From: Burkholderiales bacterium
Lineage (GTDB): Bacteria > Pseudomonadota > Gammaproteobacteria > Burkholderiales > Burkholderiaceae_E
Assembly: GCA_027489195.1 (NCBI GenBank)
Contig: JAIYAG010000095.1
Span: forward strand, 1 to 43,954
Direction of reading: 5' to 3'
DNA length: 43,954 nucleotides
The position numbers and the translations under genes are program-made. The notes beneath the pieces were generated by a model. The model did not search any database and was not told where the DNA came from. It saw nothing but the letters and a program-made list of their open reading frames with translations. Positions 32,113 to 39,449 of the stretch are shown one piece after another (the stretch's first letter is position 1; each line of letters begins with the position of its first letter).

Positions 32113-32856
32113 ATGTCAGAGCAAGCACACAAGAAGGTCTGTCTCGTGATCGGCGTCGGCGACGGCGTCGGGGCCGCCATCGCGCGGGCCTTCGCGCTCG
32201 ACGGCTTCGAGACCGTCATCACGCGCCGCGCGCGCAACCTGCCGGACCTCGAGGCCATCGCCCAGGGCATCCGCGACCAGGGCGGCATCGTGCACGCCCG
32301 CGGCGTGGACGCCCGGTCCGAGGAAGAGACCGTGGCACTGTTCGAGGCGATCGAGCGCGACATCGGTCCGATCGAGGTGATGGTGTTCAACATCGGCGCC
32401 AACGTGCGCTTCGGCATCCGGGAGACCACCGCCCGCGTCTTCACCAAGGTCTGGGAGATGGCCTGCTTCGCCGGCTTCCTCGCCGGCCGCGAAGCCGCCC
32501 GCGTGATGGTGCCGCGCGGCCGCGGCACCATCCTCTTCACCGGCGCCACCGCCAGCCTGCGGGGCCGCGAGCACTTCTCGGCCTTCGCCGCGGCCAAGAG
32601 CGGCCTGCGCGCAGTGGCCCAGAGCATGGCGCGCGAGCTGGGCAGGCAGAACATCCATGTTGCGCACGTCGTCTGCGACGGCTCGATCGACGGCGTGTTC
32701 TCGCGCGAGAACATCCCCGACATCGAGCAGCGCGTGCAGGAAGACCGGGTCCTCAAGCCCGACGACATCGCGCTGAACTACCTCGCGCTGCACCACCAGA
32801 AGCGCTCGGCGTGGACGCACGAGATGGACCTGAGGCCGTGGAGCGAGCCCTGGTGA
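32113..32856 (+). CDS. SDR-family protein with altered catalytic Tyr
   Basis: 247 residues, Rossmann-fold short-chain dehydrogenase/reductase by fold. The cofactor loop is GVGDGVGAAIA (15-25) and the beta-4 motif is FNIGAN instead of NNAG. Ser148 is present (TGATASLRG), but the YxxxK motif reads FxxxK: Phe158 and Lys162 in FSAFAAAKSGL. Lacking the proton-donating Tyr, it may not be a classical dehydrogenase; a non-catalytic, lyase-like or altered role is possible. The usual C-terminal HQ..SAWTHEMDLRPW ending suggests a substrate-specific subfamily. Good AGGAA site before ATG 32113; operonic with the isomerase. Confidence 0.88.
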   Translation: MSEQAHKKVCLVIGVGDGVGAAIARAFALDGFETVITRRARNLPDLEAIAQGIRDQGGIVHARGVDARSEEETVALFEAIERDIGPIEVMVFNIGANVRFGIRETTARVFTKVWEMACFAGFLAGREAARVMVPRGRGTILFTGATASLRGREHFSAFAAAKSGLRAVAQSMARELGRQNIHVAHVVCDGSIDGVFSRENIPDIEQRVQEDRVLKPDDIALNYLALHHQKRSAWTHEMDLRPWSEPW

Positions 32857-33109
32857 GCGGGCGCTCGCCGGCGGCGTGCAGGCGGAGCAAGGGTACGGCC
32901 CACCGAGACGACATCCGCCAAGCTTGACCATGAACGGCGTAGGCCGGCAGCTCGGACTGACGTGTCTGCAGCAGCCGTCTCCGTTCGCGGGCCTTCAGGG
33001 AGACCGTGCCAATCGAAGGCACAATCCAGACGAACTCGCATCTTCCACCTTGGCTGGCTCGCGACGGAGCCGCTGGCTGAAGCGTGTCACTCATCAAGGG
33101 ACATCGCGC
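32857..33109. other. Gap of 253 bp without recognisable features
   Basis: The plus-strand frame of the downstream kinase stays open back to 32876, but the extra ~78 residues show no PAS or other homology. An AAGGGA ribosome site at 33096-33101 marks the true start at 33110. I see no promoter, repeat or hairpin I would defend. Confidence 0.4.
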
Positions 33110-35824
33110 ATGCGCAGCACCGACACCGTCTCCGATCACGCGCACCGGCCGCTGATCGACCTTCTCGGACCGGAGCCGTTCTCACTCGACGCGCCCCAGG
33201 TCCGCGTCGCCCTGAAGCACGCCCGGCTCTACACCCCCCAGAGCTGGCTGGCGCTGCATGCCGCGGTCGCCCGGACGCTGTCCGTCGGCGAACCCTACGT
33301 GCTGGAGCTCGAGTACCTGCGCCCCGACGGCGCCACCGGCTGGGTCGAGGCCCGTGGCGAAGCGGAGCGGGACGATCGAGGCACGATCATCGGGTTGCAC
33401 GGCACGGCGCAGGACATCACGAACCGGCGCGACGCCGTGGAGCCGGGCCTGCGCGGGGACGTGTCCCGGTTCACGGCCTCGGCACCGACCGAGGCCGAAC
33501 GACAGCTGCACCTGCGTGACCGGGCCATCGCGGCGTCCGACACCGGGGTCTTCATCGTCGACCCTCATCTGCCCGACTGTCCCATCGTGTTCGCCAGCGA
33601 AGGCTTCGAACGGCTGACCGGCTACACGGCCTCCGAAGCGATGGGCCTCAATTGCCGCTTCCTGCAAGGCCGCGACACCGACCCGGGCGCCGTTGCCCGA
33701 CTGCGCGAGGCGGTCCGCGCATGCCGGCCGGTGCGTCAGGCGCTGATCAACTACCGCAAGGACGGCACGCCGTTCTGGAACGACCTCGCCATCTCTCCCG
33801 TGACGGACGCGCAGGGCCGCGTCACGCACCTGGTCGGCATCCAGAACGACGTGTCCGCGATGTATGCGTTGCAGGCGGCGCTGCAGGCCTCCAAGGACAG
33901 GCTGGCGCTCGGTGTCGAAGTGGCCGACCTGGCGCTGGCGGAGATCGACTACGACAGCGGGCTCAACCACCTGACGCCCGAGGCGGCCCGGGCGTTCGGT
34001 CTGGGGCAGGTGGCGCGGGTCGTGCCCCGCGAGCAGGTGCACGCGACCTTCCATCCTGACGACAGGGATGAGCTGGCGCGGCGCATCGCAGCGTGCCTCG
34101 ATCCGGCAGGGCCCGGCTGGTTCGCGATGGACCATCGGATCGTCCGGCCCGATGGCACGGTCCGCTGGCTGACGGTGCGCAAGCAGGTGTTCTTCTGCGG
34201 CGAGGGGCTCGCGCGCCGACCGCAGCGTGCCGTGCTGGCCGTGCGCGACGTGACCGAACGCAAGCGCGTCGAAGCACGGCTGGTGGACAGTCTCACCCGC
34301 GTCCAGTTGGCGACCGAGGCCACCGCGGTCGGCATCTGGGAATGGAATGTCCTGGACGACACCCTGCGCTGGGACGCGCAGATGTTCCGCCTCTATGGCA
34401 TGTCTCCGACGCCCGATGGTGTCCTGCAATACCAGGACTGGACCGCAGCAGTCGTCGAGGATGAACTCGCCGATCAGGAGCGGATCCTGCAGGACACGGC
34501 GCACCGAGGCGGGCGCAGTCGCCGGCAGTTCCGCATACGCCGTCGCGATGACGGACTGCAGCGCGACATCGAAGCGGTGGAGGTGGCGCGCAGGAACGCC
34601 GCCGGGGACATCGAGTGGGTGCTCGGAACGAATCTGGACATCACGGAGCGCAGGGACGTCGAGCGTCGGCTGCAGCACGCCGCGGCCGCCCTGACCGATG
34701 CAGACCGGCGCAAGGACGAGTTCCTCGCCACGCTGTCCCATGAGCTGCGCAACCCGCTGGCGCCCGTCTCCAATTCGCTGGAGCTGCTGAAGCGGGCGAC
34801 CGGAGACCTCACCCTGATCGATCGCGCGCGGGCGACGATGGAGCGTCAACTGGCGCAGCTGGTTCGCCTGATCGACGACCTGCTCGACGTGAGCCGCATC
34901 ACCCGCGACAAGCTCACCTTGCAGCGGGAGCGCACGTTCCTGTCGGACGTCGTGCACGATGCCGTCGAGATCTGTCAGCCTCACTTCGAGCGTGCCGATC
35001 AGACCCTGAGCGTCACGCTGCCGTCCGGTCCCGTGCCGCTGCACGCCGATGCGGCGCGTCTGGTGCAGGTGCTGGGCAATCTGCTGAACAACGCGTCGAA
35101 GTACACGCCGACCGGCGGGCAGGTCGAGCTGGTGGCCGAGTCTCGCCCCGATCAGGTGGTGGTGACGGTGCGAGACAACGGCATCGGCATTGCGGCGGAC
35201 ATGCAGGCGAAGGTCTTCGAGCTGTTCGCGCAGGTCGACGCGTCGCGCGAGCTGTCCAAGGGTGGGCTGGGGATCGGGCTCGCCCTCGCGAGGCGGCTGG
35301 CGGAAATGCATGGCGGCACGATCGCGGTCCGCAGCGAGGGACCGGGGCGCGGCAGCGAATTCGTCGTCACGTTGCCGCCGATGCATGCCGAACCCGACGC
35401 GCCGGCCGCAGCCGATCGTTCCGGCGCCCCGGCGCACAGGGCAGCCCGGCGCATCCTGGTGGTCGACGACAACCTGGACAGTGCGCAGACCATGGCGCTG
35501 CTGCTGGAACTCGATGGCCACCAGACCCTGACGGCGCATGACGGGCCCGAGGCATTGGACAAGGCGTCGGCATTCCGGCCCGAGGTGGTCCTGCTCGACA
35601 TCGGCCTGCCGCATCTGAGCGGCTACGAAGTGTGTCGACGGCTGCGTCAGCAGCCCTGGGGCAGCGATGCGCTGATCATCGCCATGACGGGGTGGGGACA
35701 GGCCGACGATCTGCGCAAGTCGGCCCACGCCGGATTCGACAATCACTGCGTCAAGCCCGTCGATCACGACGCCCTGACGGCACTCATCCAGCAAGCCCGT
35801 CCAGGGACGGGGGCGGAGCGATGA
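33110..35824 (+). CDS. LOV-domain hybrid histidine kinase (probable blue-light sensor)
   Basis: 904 residues, no membrane segment. PAS-1 (~20-110), LOV (~135-250), PAS-3 (~262-385), PAS-4 (~395-515), HisKA with phospho-His544 (ATLSHELRNPL), HATPase (N-box LLNNASKYTP; VRDNGIGIAADM; GGLGIGLALARR) and a C-terminal receiver (ILVVDDNLDS, phospho-Asp in VLLDIGLP). The LOV motif is complete: Cys182 in GLNCRFLQG forms the flavin adduct, with Asn213, Asn224 (PFWNDLAISPV) and Gln245 (GIQNDVS) lining the FMN site. Blue-light control of autophosphorylation is therefore likely. ATG 33110 has AAGGGA at good distance. PAS-1 looks short at its N-terminus. No dedicated response regulator is adjacent; the target is unknown. 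Confidence 0.93.
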   Translation: MRSTDTVSDHAHRPLIDLLGPEPFSLDAPQVRVALKHARLYTPQSWLALHAAVARTLSVGEPYVLELEYLRPDGATGWVEARGEAERDDRGTIIGLHGTAQDITNRRDAVEPGLRGDVSRFTASAPTEAERQLHLRDRAIAASDTGVFIVDPHLPDCPIVFASEGFERLTGYTASEAMGLNCRFLQGRDTDPGAVARLREAVRACRPVRQALINYRKDGTPFWNDLAISPVTDAQGRVTHLVGIQNDVSAMYALQAALQASKDRLALGVEVADLALAEIDYDSGLNHLTPEAARAFGLGQVARVVPREQVHATFHPDDRDELARRIAACLDPAGPGWFAMDHRIVRPDGTVRWLTVRKQVFFCGEGLARRPQRAVLAVRDVTERKRVEARLVDSLTRVQLATEATAVGIWEWNVLDDTLRWDAQMFRLYGMSPTPDGVLQYQDWTAAVVEDELADQERILQDTAHRGGRSRRQFRIRRRDDGLQRDIEAVEVARRNAAGDIEWVLGTNLDITERRDVERRLQHAAAALTDADRRKDEFLATLSHELRNPLAPVSNSLELLKRATGDLTLIDRARATMERQLAQLVRLIDDLLDVSRITRDKLTLQRERTFLSDVVHDAVEICQPHFERADQTLSVTLPSGPVPLHADAARLVQVLGNLLNNASKYTPTGGQVELVAESRPDQVVVTVRDNGIGIAADMQAKVFELFAQVDASRELSKGGLGIGLALARRLAEMHGGTIAVRSEGPGRGSEFVVTLPPMHAEPDAPAAADRSGAPAHRAARRILVVDDNLDSAQTMALLLELDGHQTLTAHDGPEALDKASAFRPEVVLLDIGLPHLSGYEVCRRLRQQPWGSDALIIAMTGWGQADDLRKSAHAGFDNHCVKPVDHDALTALIQQARPGTGAER

Positions 35825-35845
35825 TCATGGCCCTGCCGCACTGGC

Positions 35846-35864
35846 CCGGCGCCTAGCTCGCCGG
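35846..35864. terminator. Short hairpin between convergent kinase and SulP genes
   Basis: CCGGCG (35846-35851) pairs with CGCCGG (35859-35864) across a 7-base loop; the structure overlaps the SulP stop codon. No T-run; weak evidence for a two-way terminator. Confidence 0.25.
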
Positions 35865-37613
35865 CGCCACCGCGGGTTCCCCTGCACGGTCCTCCCAGTC
35901 CACCCAGGGCACCGAGTTCGATTCGAGATAGGCACTCACCGCCTCGCCGAGGGTGGCGAAGAAGTGTGGCTCGCCGAGTCTGGCGAAGAGCCCGAAGCGC
36001 TTGAGCGTGTCCTTGACCGGATCCTTCATCTCGGCAAAGCACAGGTCGATGCCCGCCTCGTGCAGCGTCGCCTCGAGTTCATCCAGCACATCGGCCGAGG
36101 TGACGTCCACGCCGGTGATCGGCTCGGCGCCGACCACCAGCCAGCGAACGGGTGTCGGCGATCCGGCCACCGCGTTCAGCGCGCGATCGCGGAACAGCGC
36201 CGCGTTGGCGAAGAACAGCGGTGCATCCCACCGGAACAGCACCAGGCCAGGCACCACGCGGGCCTCGGGGTAGCGCGTGATGTCGTGATACCCCTTGATG
36301 CCATCGACGCGGCCCAGCACCGCCGAGTGCGGCCGCCAGCCGTCCCACAGGAACTCGATGACGGCCACCAGGATCGCCAGGCCGATGCCGGGTATCGCGC
36401 CCAGCAGCGCCACGCCCAGCAGGCAGCCGATCGACAGCCAGAACTCCCAGCGCTGGATGCGCCAGATGCGGCGCAGGTCGGTGACTTCGATCAGGCCGAT
36501 GGCCGCGGCGATCACAACCGCCGCCAGGGCCGCGACCGGAAGGTTGCTCAGCAGGCCGGGAGCCATCAACAGCATCGCGCCGACGGACAACGCCCCCACC
36601 ACGCCGGTGAGCTGGGTCTTGGCGCCGGCGGCCTGGGCCACGGGTGTGCGCGAGGCGCTGGCGCTGGTGGGAAATCCCTGGAACGGCCCGGCCGCGAGGT
36701 TGGCTGCGCCGAGGCCGACCATTTCCTGGTTCGGATCGACGAACGACGCCGTCCGGCCCGCGTAGGTCCGTGACAGCACGCTGGTGTCGGCGAACGAGAT
36801 CAGTGCCACCGCCAGCCCGCCCAGCAGTACCGGTGCGATGTCGTCGGCGCCCATGGAAGGCAGCGAGAAGCCCGGCAGCCCCTGCGGCAATGCGCCGAGC
36901 ACGGGCAAGCCGGCATGGGTGCCGGTGGAGGCGGCCAGGTCCAGGAGGGTGACGAGCAGGGTCGCGCCCACCACGGCGATCAGGACGCCCGGCAGCCGCG
37001 GATGCCGCCCGAGGAGGAGGATCGTCAGCAAGGTTCCTCCGCCGACGGCCAGCGCCAGGGGATTCGTGCTGCCGGCCCGCAGGGCCAGTCCGAATTGCCA
37101 GCACCCGTCCAGCAGTCCATCGGCATCCACGCGGAAGCCGAAGAGCGCCGGCAACTGGCTGGCGATCACCGTCAGCGCGATGCCGTTCATGTAGCCATAG
37201 CGGATCGGCGTGGACAGCAGCTCGGTGACGAAGCCCAGCCGCGCGATGCCGGCTCCGACGCAGAGGGCTCCGGACACCAGGGCCATCATGCCGGCCAGGG
37301 CGACCGCACGTTGCGGGTCGCCGGCCGACAGCGGCAACACGACGGCCAGAATGAGGGCAGCCAGCGAGGAATCCGGCCCCAGGACCAGGATGCGGCTCGG
37401 ACCGAACAGGGCATATGCCAGCAGCCCGGCCATGGTGGCGTACAGCCCGCAGATGCCGGGCACGCCGGACGCCACGGCGTAGGCGATGCCGACGGGCACC
37501 AGCACGGCGGTCAAGGCCAGCCCGGCGAGCACGTCGCGTGGCAGCCAAGCCAGCTCGTAGTGACGCAGCACCGCCACGCCCGGCAGCCAGCGCAACCAGC
37601 CAGCTAGACCCAT
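35853..37613 (-). CDS. SulP-family anion transporter with STAS domain
   Basis: 586 residues from ATG 37613, overlapping the corA stop by 10 bases. Classical SulP features: WLPRDVLAGLALTAVLVPVGIAYAVASGVP, GLYATMAGLLAYALFGPSR, GADDIAPVLLGGLAVALISFADTSVLSR and the GFPTSASASRTPVAQAAGAKTQ segment, in 10-14 helices. The cytoplasmic STAS domain is C-terminal (LFRWDAPLFFANAALFRDR; VVGAEPITGVDVTSADVLDEL). It has no nucleotide-binding domain, unlike the two copies further upstream. Substrate could be sulfate, bicarbonate or a carboxylate. Third gene of a unit with the Anbu-like peptidase and CorA. Confidence 0.92.
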   Translation of the reverse strand: MGLAGWLRWLPGVAVLRHYELAWLPRDVLAGLALTAVLVPVGIAYAVASGVPGICGLYATMAGLLAYALFGPSRILVLGPDSSLAALILAVVLPLSAGDPQRAVALAGMMALVSGALCVGAGIARLGFVTELLSTPIRYGYMNGIALTVIASQLPALFGFRVDADGLLDGCWQFGLALRAGSTNPLALAVGGGTLLTILLLGRHPRLPGVLIAVVGATLLVTLLDLAASTGTHAGLPVLGALPQGLPGFSLPSMGADDIAPVLLGGLAVALISFADTSVLSRTYAGRTASFVDPNQEMVGLGAANLAAGPFQGFPTSASASRTPVAQAAGAKTQLTGVVGALSVGAMLLMAPGLLSNLPVAALAAVVIAAAIGLIEVTDLRRIWRIQRWEFWLSIGCLLGVALLGAIPGIGLAILVAVIEFLWDGWRPHSAVLGRVDGIKGYHDITRYPEARVVPGLVLFRWDAPLFFANAALFRDRALNAVAGSPTPVRWLVVGAEPITGVDVTSADVLDELEATLHEAGIDLCFAEMKDPVKDTLKRFGLFARLGEPHFFATLGEAVSAYLESNSVPWVDWEDRAGEPAVAPAS

Positions 37614-38575
37614 CCGGCCCGACGCAATCGACGGTAGACGAGGACACATCCCGCCGCGGTCACGGCAACGGCCATCGGATAGCCGGCCTTCCACTTCAAC
37701 TCGGGCATCCACTCGAAGTTCATCCCGTACAGGCTGAAGATGACGGTGGGGATGGCAAGGATCGCGCCCCAGCCCGCCAGGCGCTTGACCACCTCGTTCT
37801 GGTTGTTGGCCACCAGTGCCAGGTTCACCTGCATCGCAGTGGTCAGCATGTCCCGCATGCCATCGATCAGGCCCACCAGGCGCGAGACATGATCCTGGAT
37901 GTCCCGGAAGTAGGCCCGCAGTTCCCTGGGGATCAGGTCCTCGTGCAGACGCATCAGCTCGGCGCTGATCTCCGCCAGGGGCAGCGCGGCGTTGCGAAGC
38001 TCGAGGAGGTTGCGCTTCAGCGCGTACAGGCGCTCGATCACGAGCCTGTCGAACCGATCCTTGAAGATGTCGGTCTCGATCGCATCGAAGTCCTGTTCGA
38101 ACTGGGCAACGACCGGCTGGTAGTTGTCGGCCACGAAGTCCAGGATCGCGTAGAGGGCGAAGCCCGGTCCCTTGGGCAGGCCCCTGGTGCCGTCTTCGCA
38201 GCGCTGCAGCACCTGCGCGAAGCTCGACGACGCGCCGTGGCGCACCGACACCAGGAAGTTGGGTCCGACGAAGAGATGCGTCTCTCCGTAGGCCACCTGG
38301 CTGGCCCGCAGCTGGGCCGTCTTCAGCACGATGAACAGCGAGTCGCTGTAGGCCTCGATCTTCGGGCGCTGATGGGCGTGGTGAGCGTCCTCGATCGCCA
38401 GTTCATGCAGACCGAAGGCCCGCTGGATGCTTCGCAGCGTGACATCGTCCGGCTCGTGCAGTCCGAGCCACACGAACGTGCCGGGTTGCCTGATGGCCTC
38501 GCCGATGTCGGCGATGGGGATGTCGCCGATCCGCTTGCCGTCTCGATAGCACCTGCTGTCCACGAGGGATGTCAT
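37604..38575 (-). CDS. corA: CorA-family divalent metal transporter
   Basis: 323 residues from ATG 38575, chosen for its GGAG site; ATG 38608 in frame has none. A large cytoplasmic N-terminal domain (~1-255, acidic and helical, including VWLGLHEPDDVTLRSIQ and EDAHHAHQRPKIE) precedes two C-terminal transmembrane helices. The pore signature YGMNFEWMPEL lies between them. CorA forms a pentameric Mg/Co channel in the inner membrane; this ZntB/CorA-type sequence most probably imports Mg. The gene overlaps the SulP start downstream and follows the Anbu-like gene by 36 bases, suggesting a three-gene transcript. Confidence 0.92.
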   Translation of the reverse strand: MTSLVDSRCYRDGKRIGDIPIADIGEAIRQPGTFVWLGLHEPDDVTLRSIQRAFGLHELAIEDAHHAHQRPKIEAYSDSLFIVLKTAQLRASQVAYGETHLFVGPNFLVSVRHGASSSFAQVLQRCEDGTRGLPKGPGFALYAILDFVADNYQPVVAQFEQDFDAIETDIFKDRFDRLVIERLYALKRNLLELRNAALPLAEISAELMRLHEDLIPRELRAYFRDIQDHVSRLVGLIDGMRDMLTTAMQVNLALVANNQNEVVKRLAGWGAILAIPTVIFSLYGMNFEWMPELKWKAGYPMAVAVTAAGCVLVYRRLRRAGWV

Positions 38576-38611
38576 CGCCTTGCTCCGCTCGTCGTCGAGC
38601 GAAAACATGCG

Positions 38612-39343
38612 TCAGCCCACGGCGCGCAGGCGCCACAGCGGGTCGGCCCAGTCCATCGGGAACGCCTGCAGCGCACGCTCGAGCTCCGCGTGCCACCCGT
38701 CGCGCGCGACGGCGAGGTCGTCGGCGGTGAACCGGCCCTGGCGGAACCCCGCGCCCGTGCCGTCGTCGACCACCACGTCGATCGGGAAGTCCACGTCGAT
38801 GACGCTGGCCCGGGTCGCGTCGAACGCCAGGTAGGCGAGCGCGAGCGCGGTGCGCAGCGGCGTGCGATGGCCGAGCAGGCGGTCGAGGATCGGCTTGCCG
38901 AAATGGCTTCGGCCGATGACGAAGTACGGCGAGTCCTGCGTGGCGCTGATCCAGTTGCACTCGGGGAAGACCTGGAACAGGCAGGGCTCGGCGTCGGCCG
39001 CGAGCCGCCCGCCGATGATCGCGTGCAGGTTGAACGACAGGCCGCCGGCGTTGAGGGTCGCCTCGTCCTCGGCGCGCACTTCGCGCAGCGCGTCGCCGAA
39101 CGCCGAGGCGAGCTGGTGCGCCCGGGTGAACGGCTCGGGCATCGCCGCGAGCCGGTCCTCGAGGCGGCTGACCGCCTTGTCGCGTACCGAGCGCAGGCCC
39201 GAGGTCATCAGGAACAGCCGGCGCTCTCCGACCTCGAGCATCGACAGCTTCGCCTTGCTCGAGACCTGCTCGCCACGGACGATCTGGGTGTCGGCCAGGG
39301 CGATCAGCCCGGCGTCGATGCGGATACCGATGCAGAAGGTCAT
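38612..39343 (-). CDS. Proteasome-type peptidase, Anbu-like (COG3484-like)
   Basis: 243 residues from ATG 39343. It starts MTFCIGIRIDAGLIALADT: after Met removal Thr is N-terminal, as in proteasome beta-type Ntn-hydrolases, and Asp18 and Lys32 fit the usual Asp17/Lys33 positions. SGLRSVRDKAV, CLFQVFPECNWISAT and YFVIGRSHFGKPILDRLL agree with bacterial Anbu proteins. Known Anbu genes sit with a transglutaminase-like gene and alpha-E/ATP-grasp genes; none are here, so this is an orphan next to corA. No ribosome site is visible before the ATG, and a perfect 11-bp hairpin lies 20 bases upstream. Cytoplasmic; substrate unknown. Confidence 0.82.
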   Translation of the reverse strand: MTFCIGIRIDAGLIALADTQIVRGEQVSSKAKLSMLEVGERRLFLMTSGLRSVRDKAVSRLEDRLAAMPEPFTRAHQLASAFGDALREVRAEDEATLNAGGLSFNLHAIIGGRLAADAEPCLFQVFPECNWISATQDSPYFVIGRSHFGKPILDRLLGHRTPLRTALALAYLAFDATRASVIDVDFPIDVVVDDGTGAGFRQGRFTADDLAVARDGWHAELERALQAFPMDWADPLWRLRAVG

Positions 39344-39362
39344 GGGGTGCCGGCGGGAGGTC

Positions 39363-39388
39363 GGCACCGCGCGCGATCGCGCGGTGCC
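39363..39388 (-). promoter_or_regulatory. Perfect 11-bp hairpin in the leader of the Anbu-like gene
   Basis: GGCACCGCGCG (39363-39373), loop CGAT, CGCGCGGTGCC (39378-39388). It ends 20 bases before the ATG at 39343, which lacks a Shine-Dalgarno sequence. It may be the second half of a terminator for the upstream lipoprotein gene or a leader structure affecting translation; no T-run follows it. Confidence 0.45.
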
Positions 39389-39415
39389 TGCCAGCGTGCG
39401 TCGAGGCAAGAAGCG

Positions 39416-39439
39416 GGCCCGGCTCGGACGTGCCGGGCC
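39416..39439 (-). terminator. Hairpin after the di-heme lipoprotein gene
   Basis: On the minus strand an 8-bp perfect stem (39439-39432 with 39423-39416, 8-base loop) begins 11 bases after the stop at 39450 and is followed by a CTTCTTG stretch, a modest pyrimidine tail. Reasonable intrinsic terminator. Confidence 0.45.
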
Positions 39440-39449
39440 GCCCCGAGGC

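Noticed and set aside
32876..33109. In-frame N-terminal extension of the LOV kinase
   Set aside because: No PAS similarity, and a good ribosome site precedes ATG 33110. A frameshift cutting the first PAS domain was considered, but no matching residues appear in other frames.
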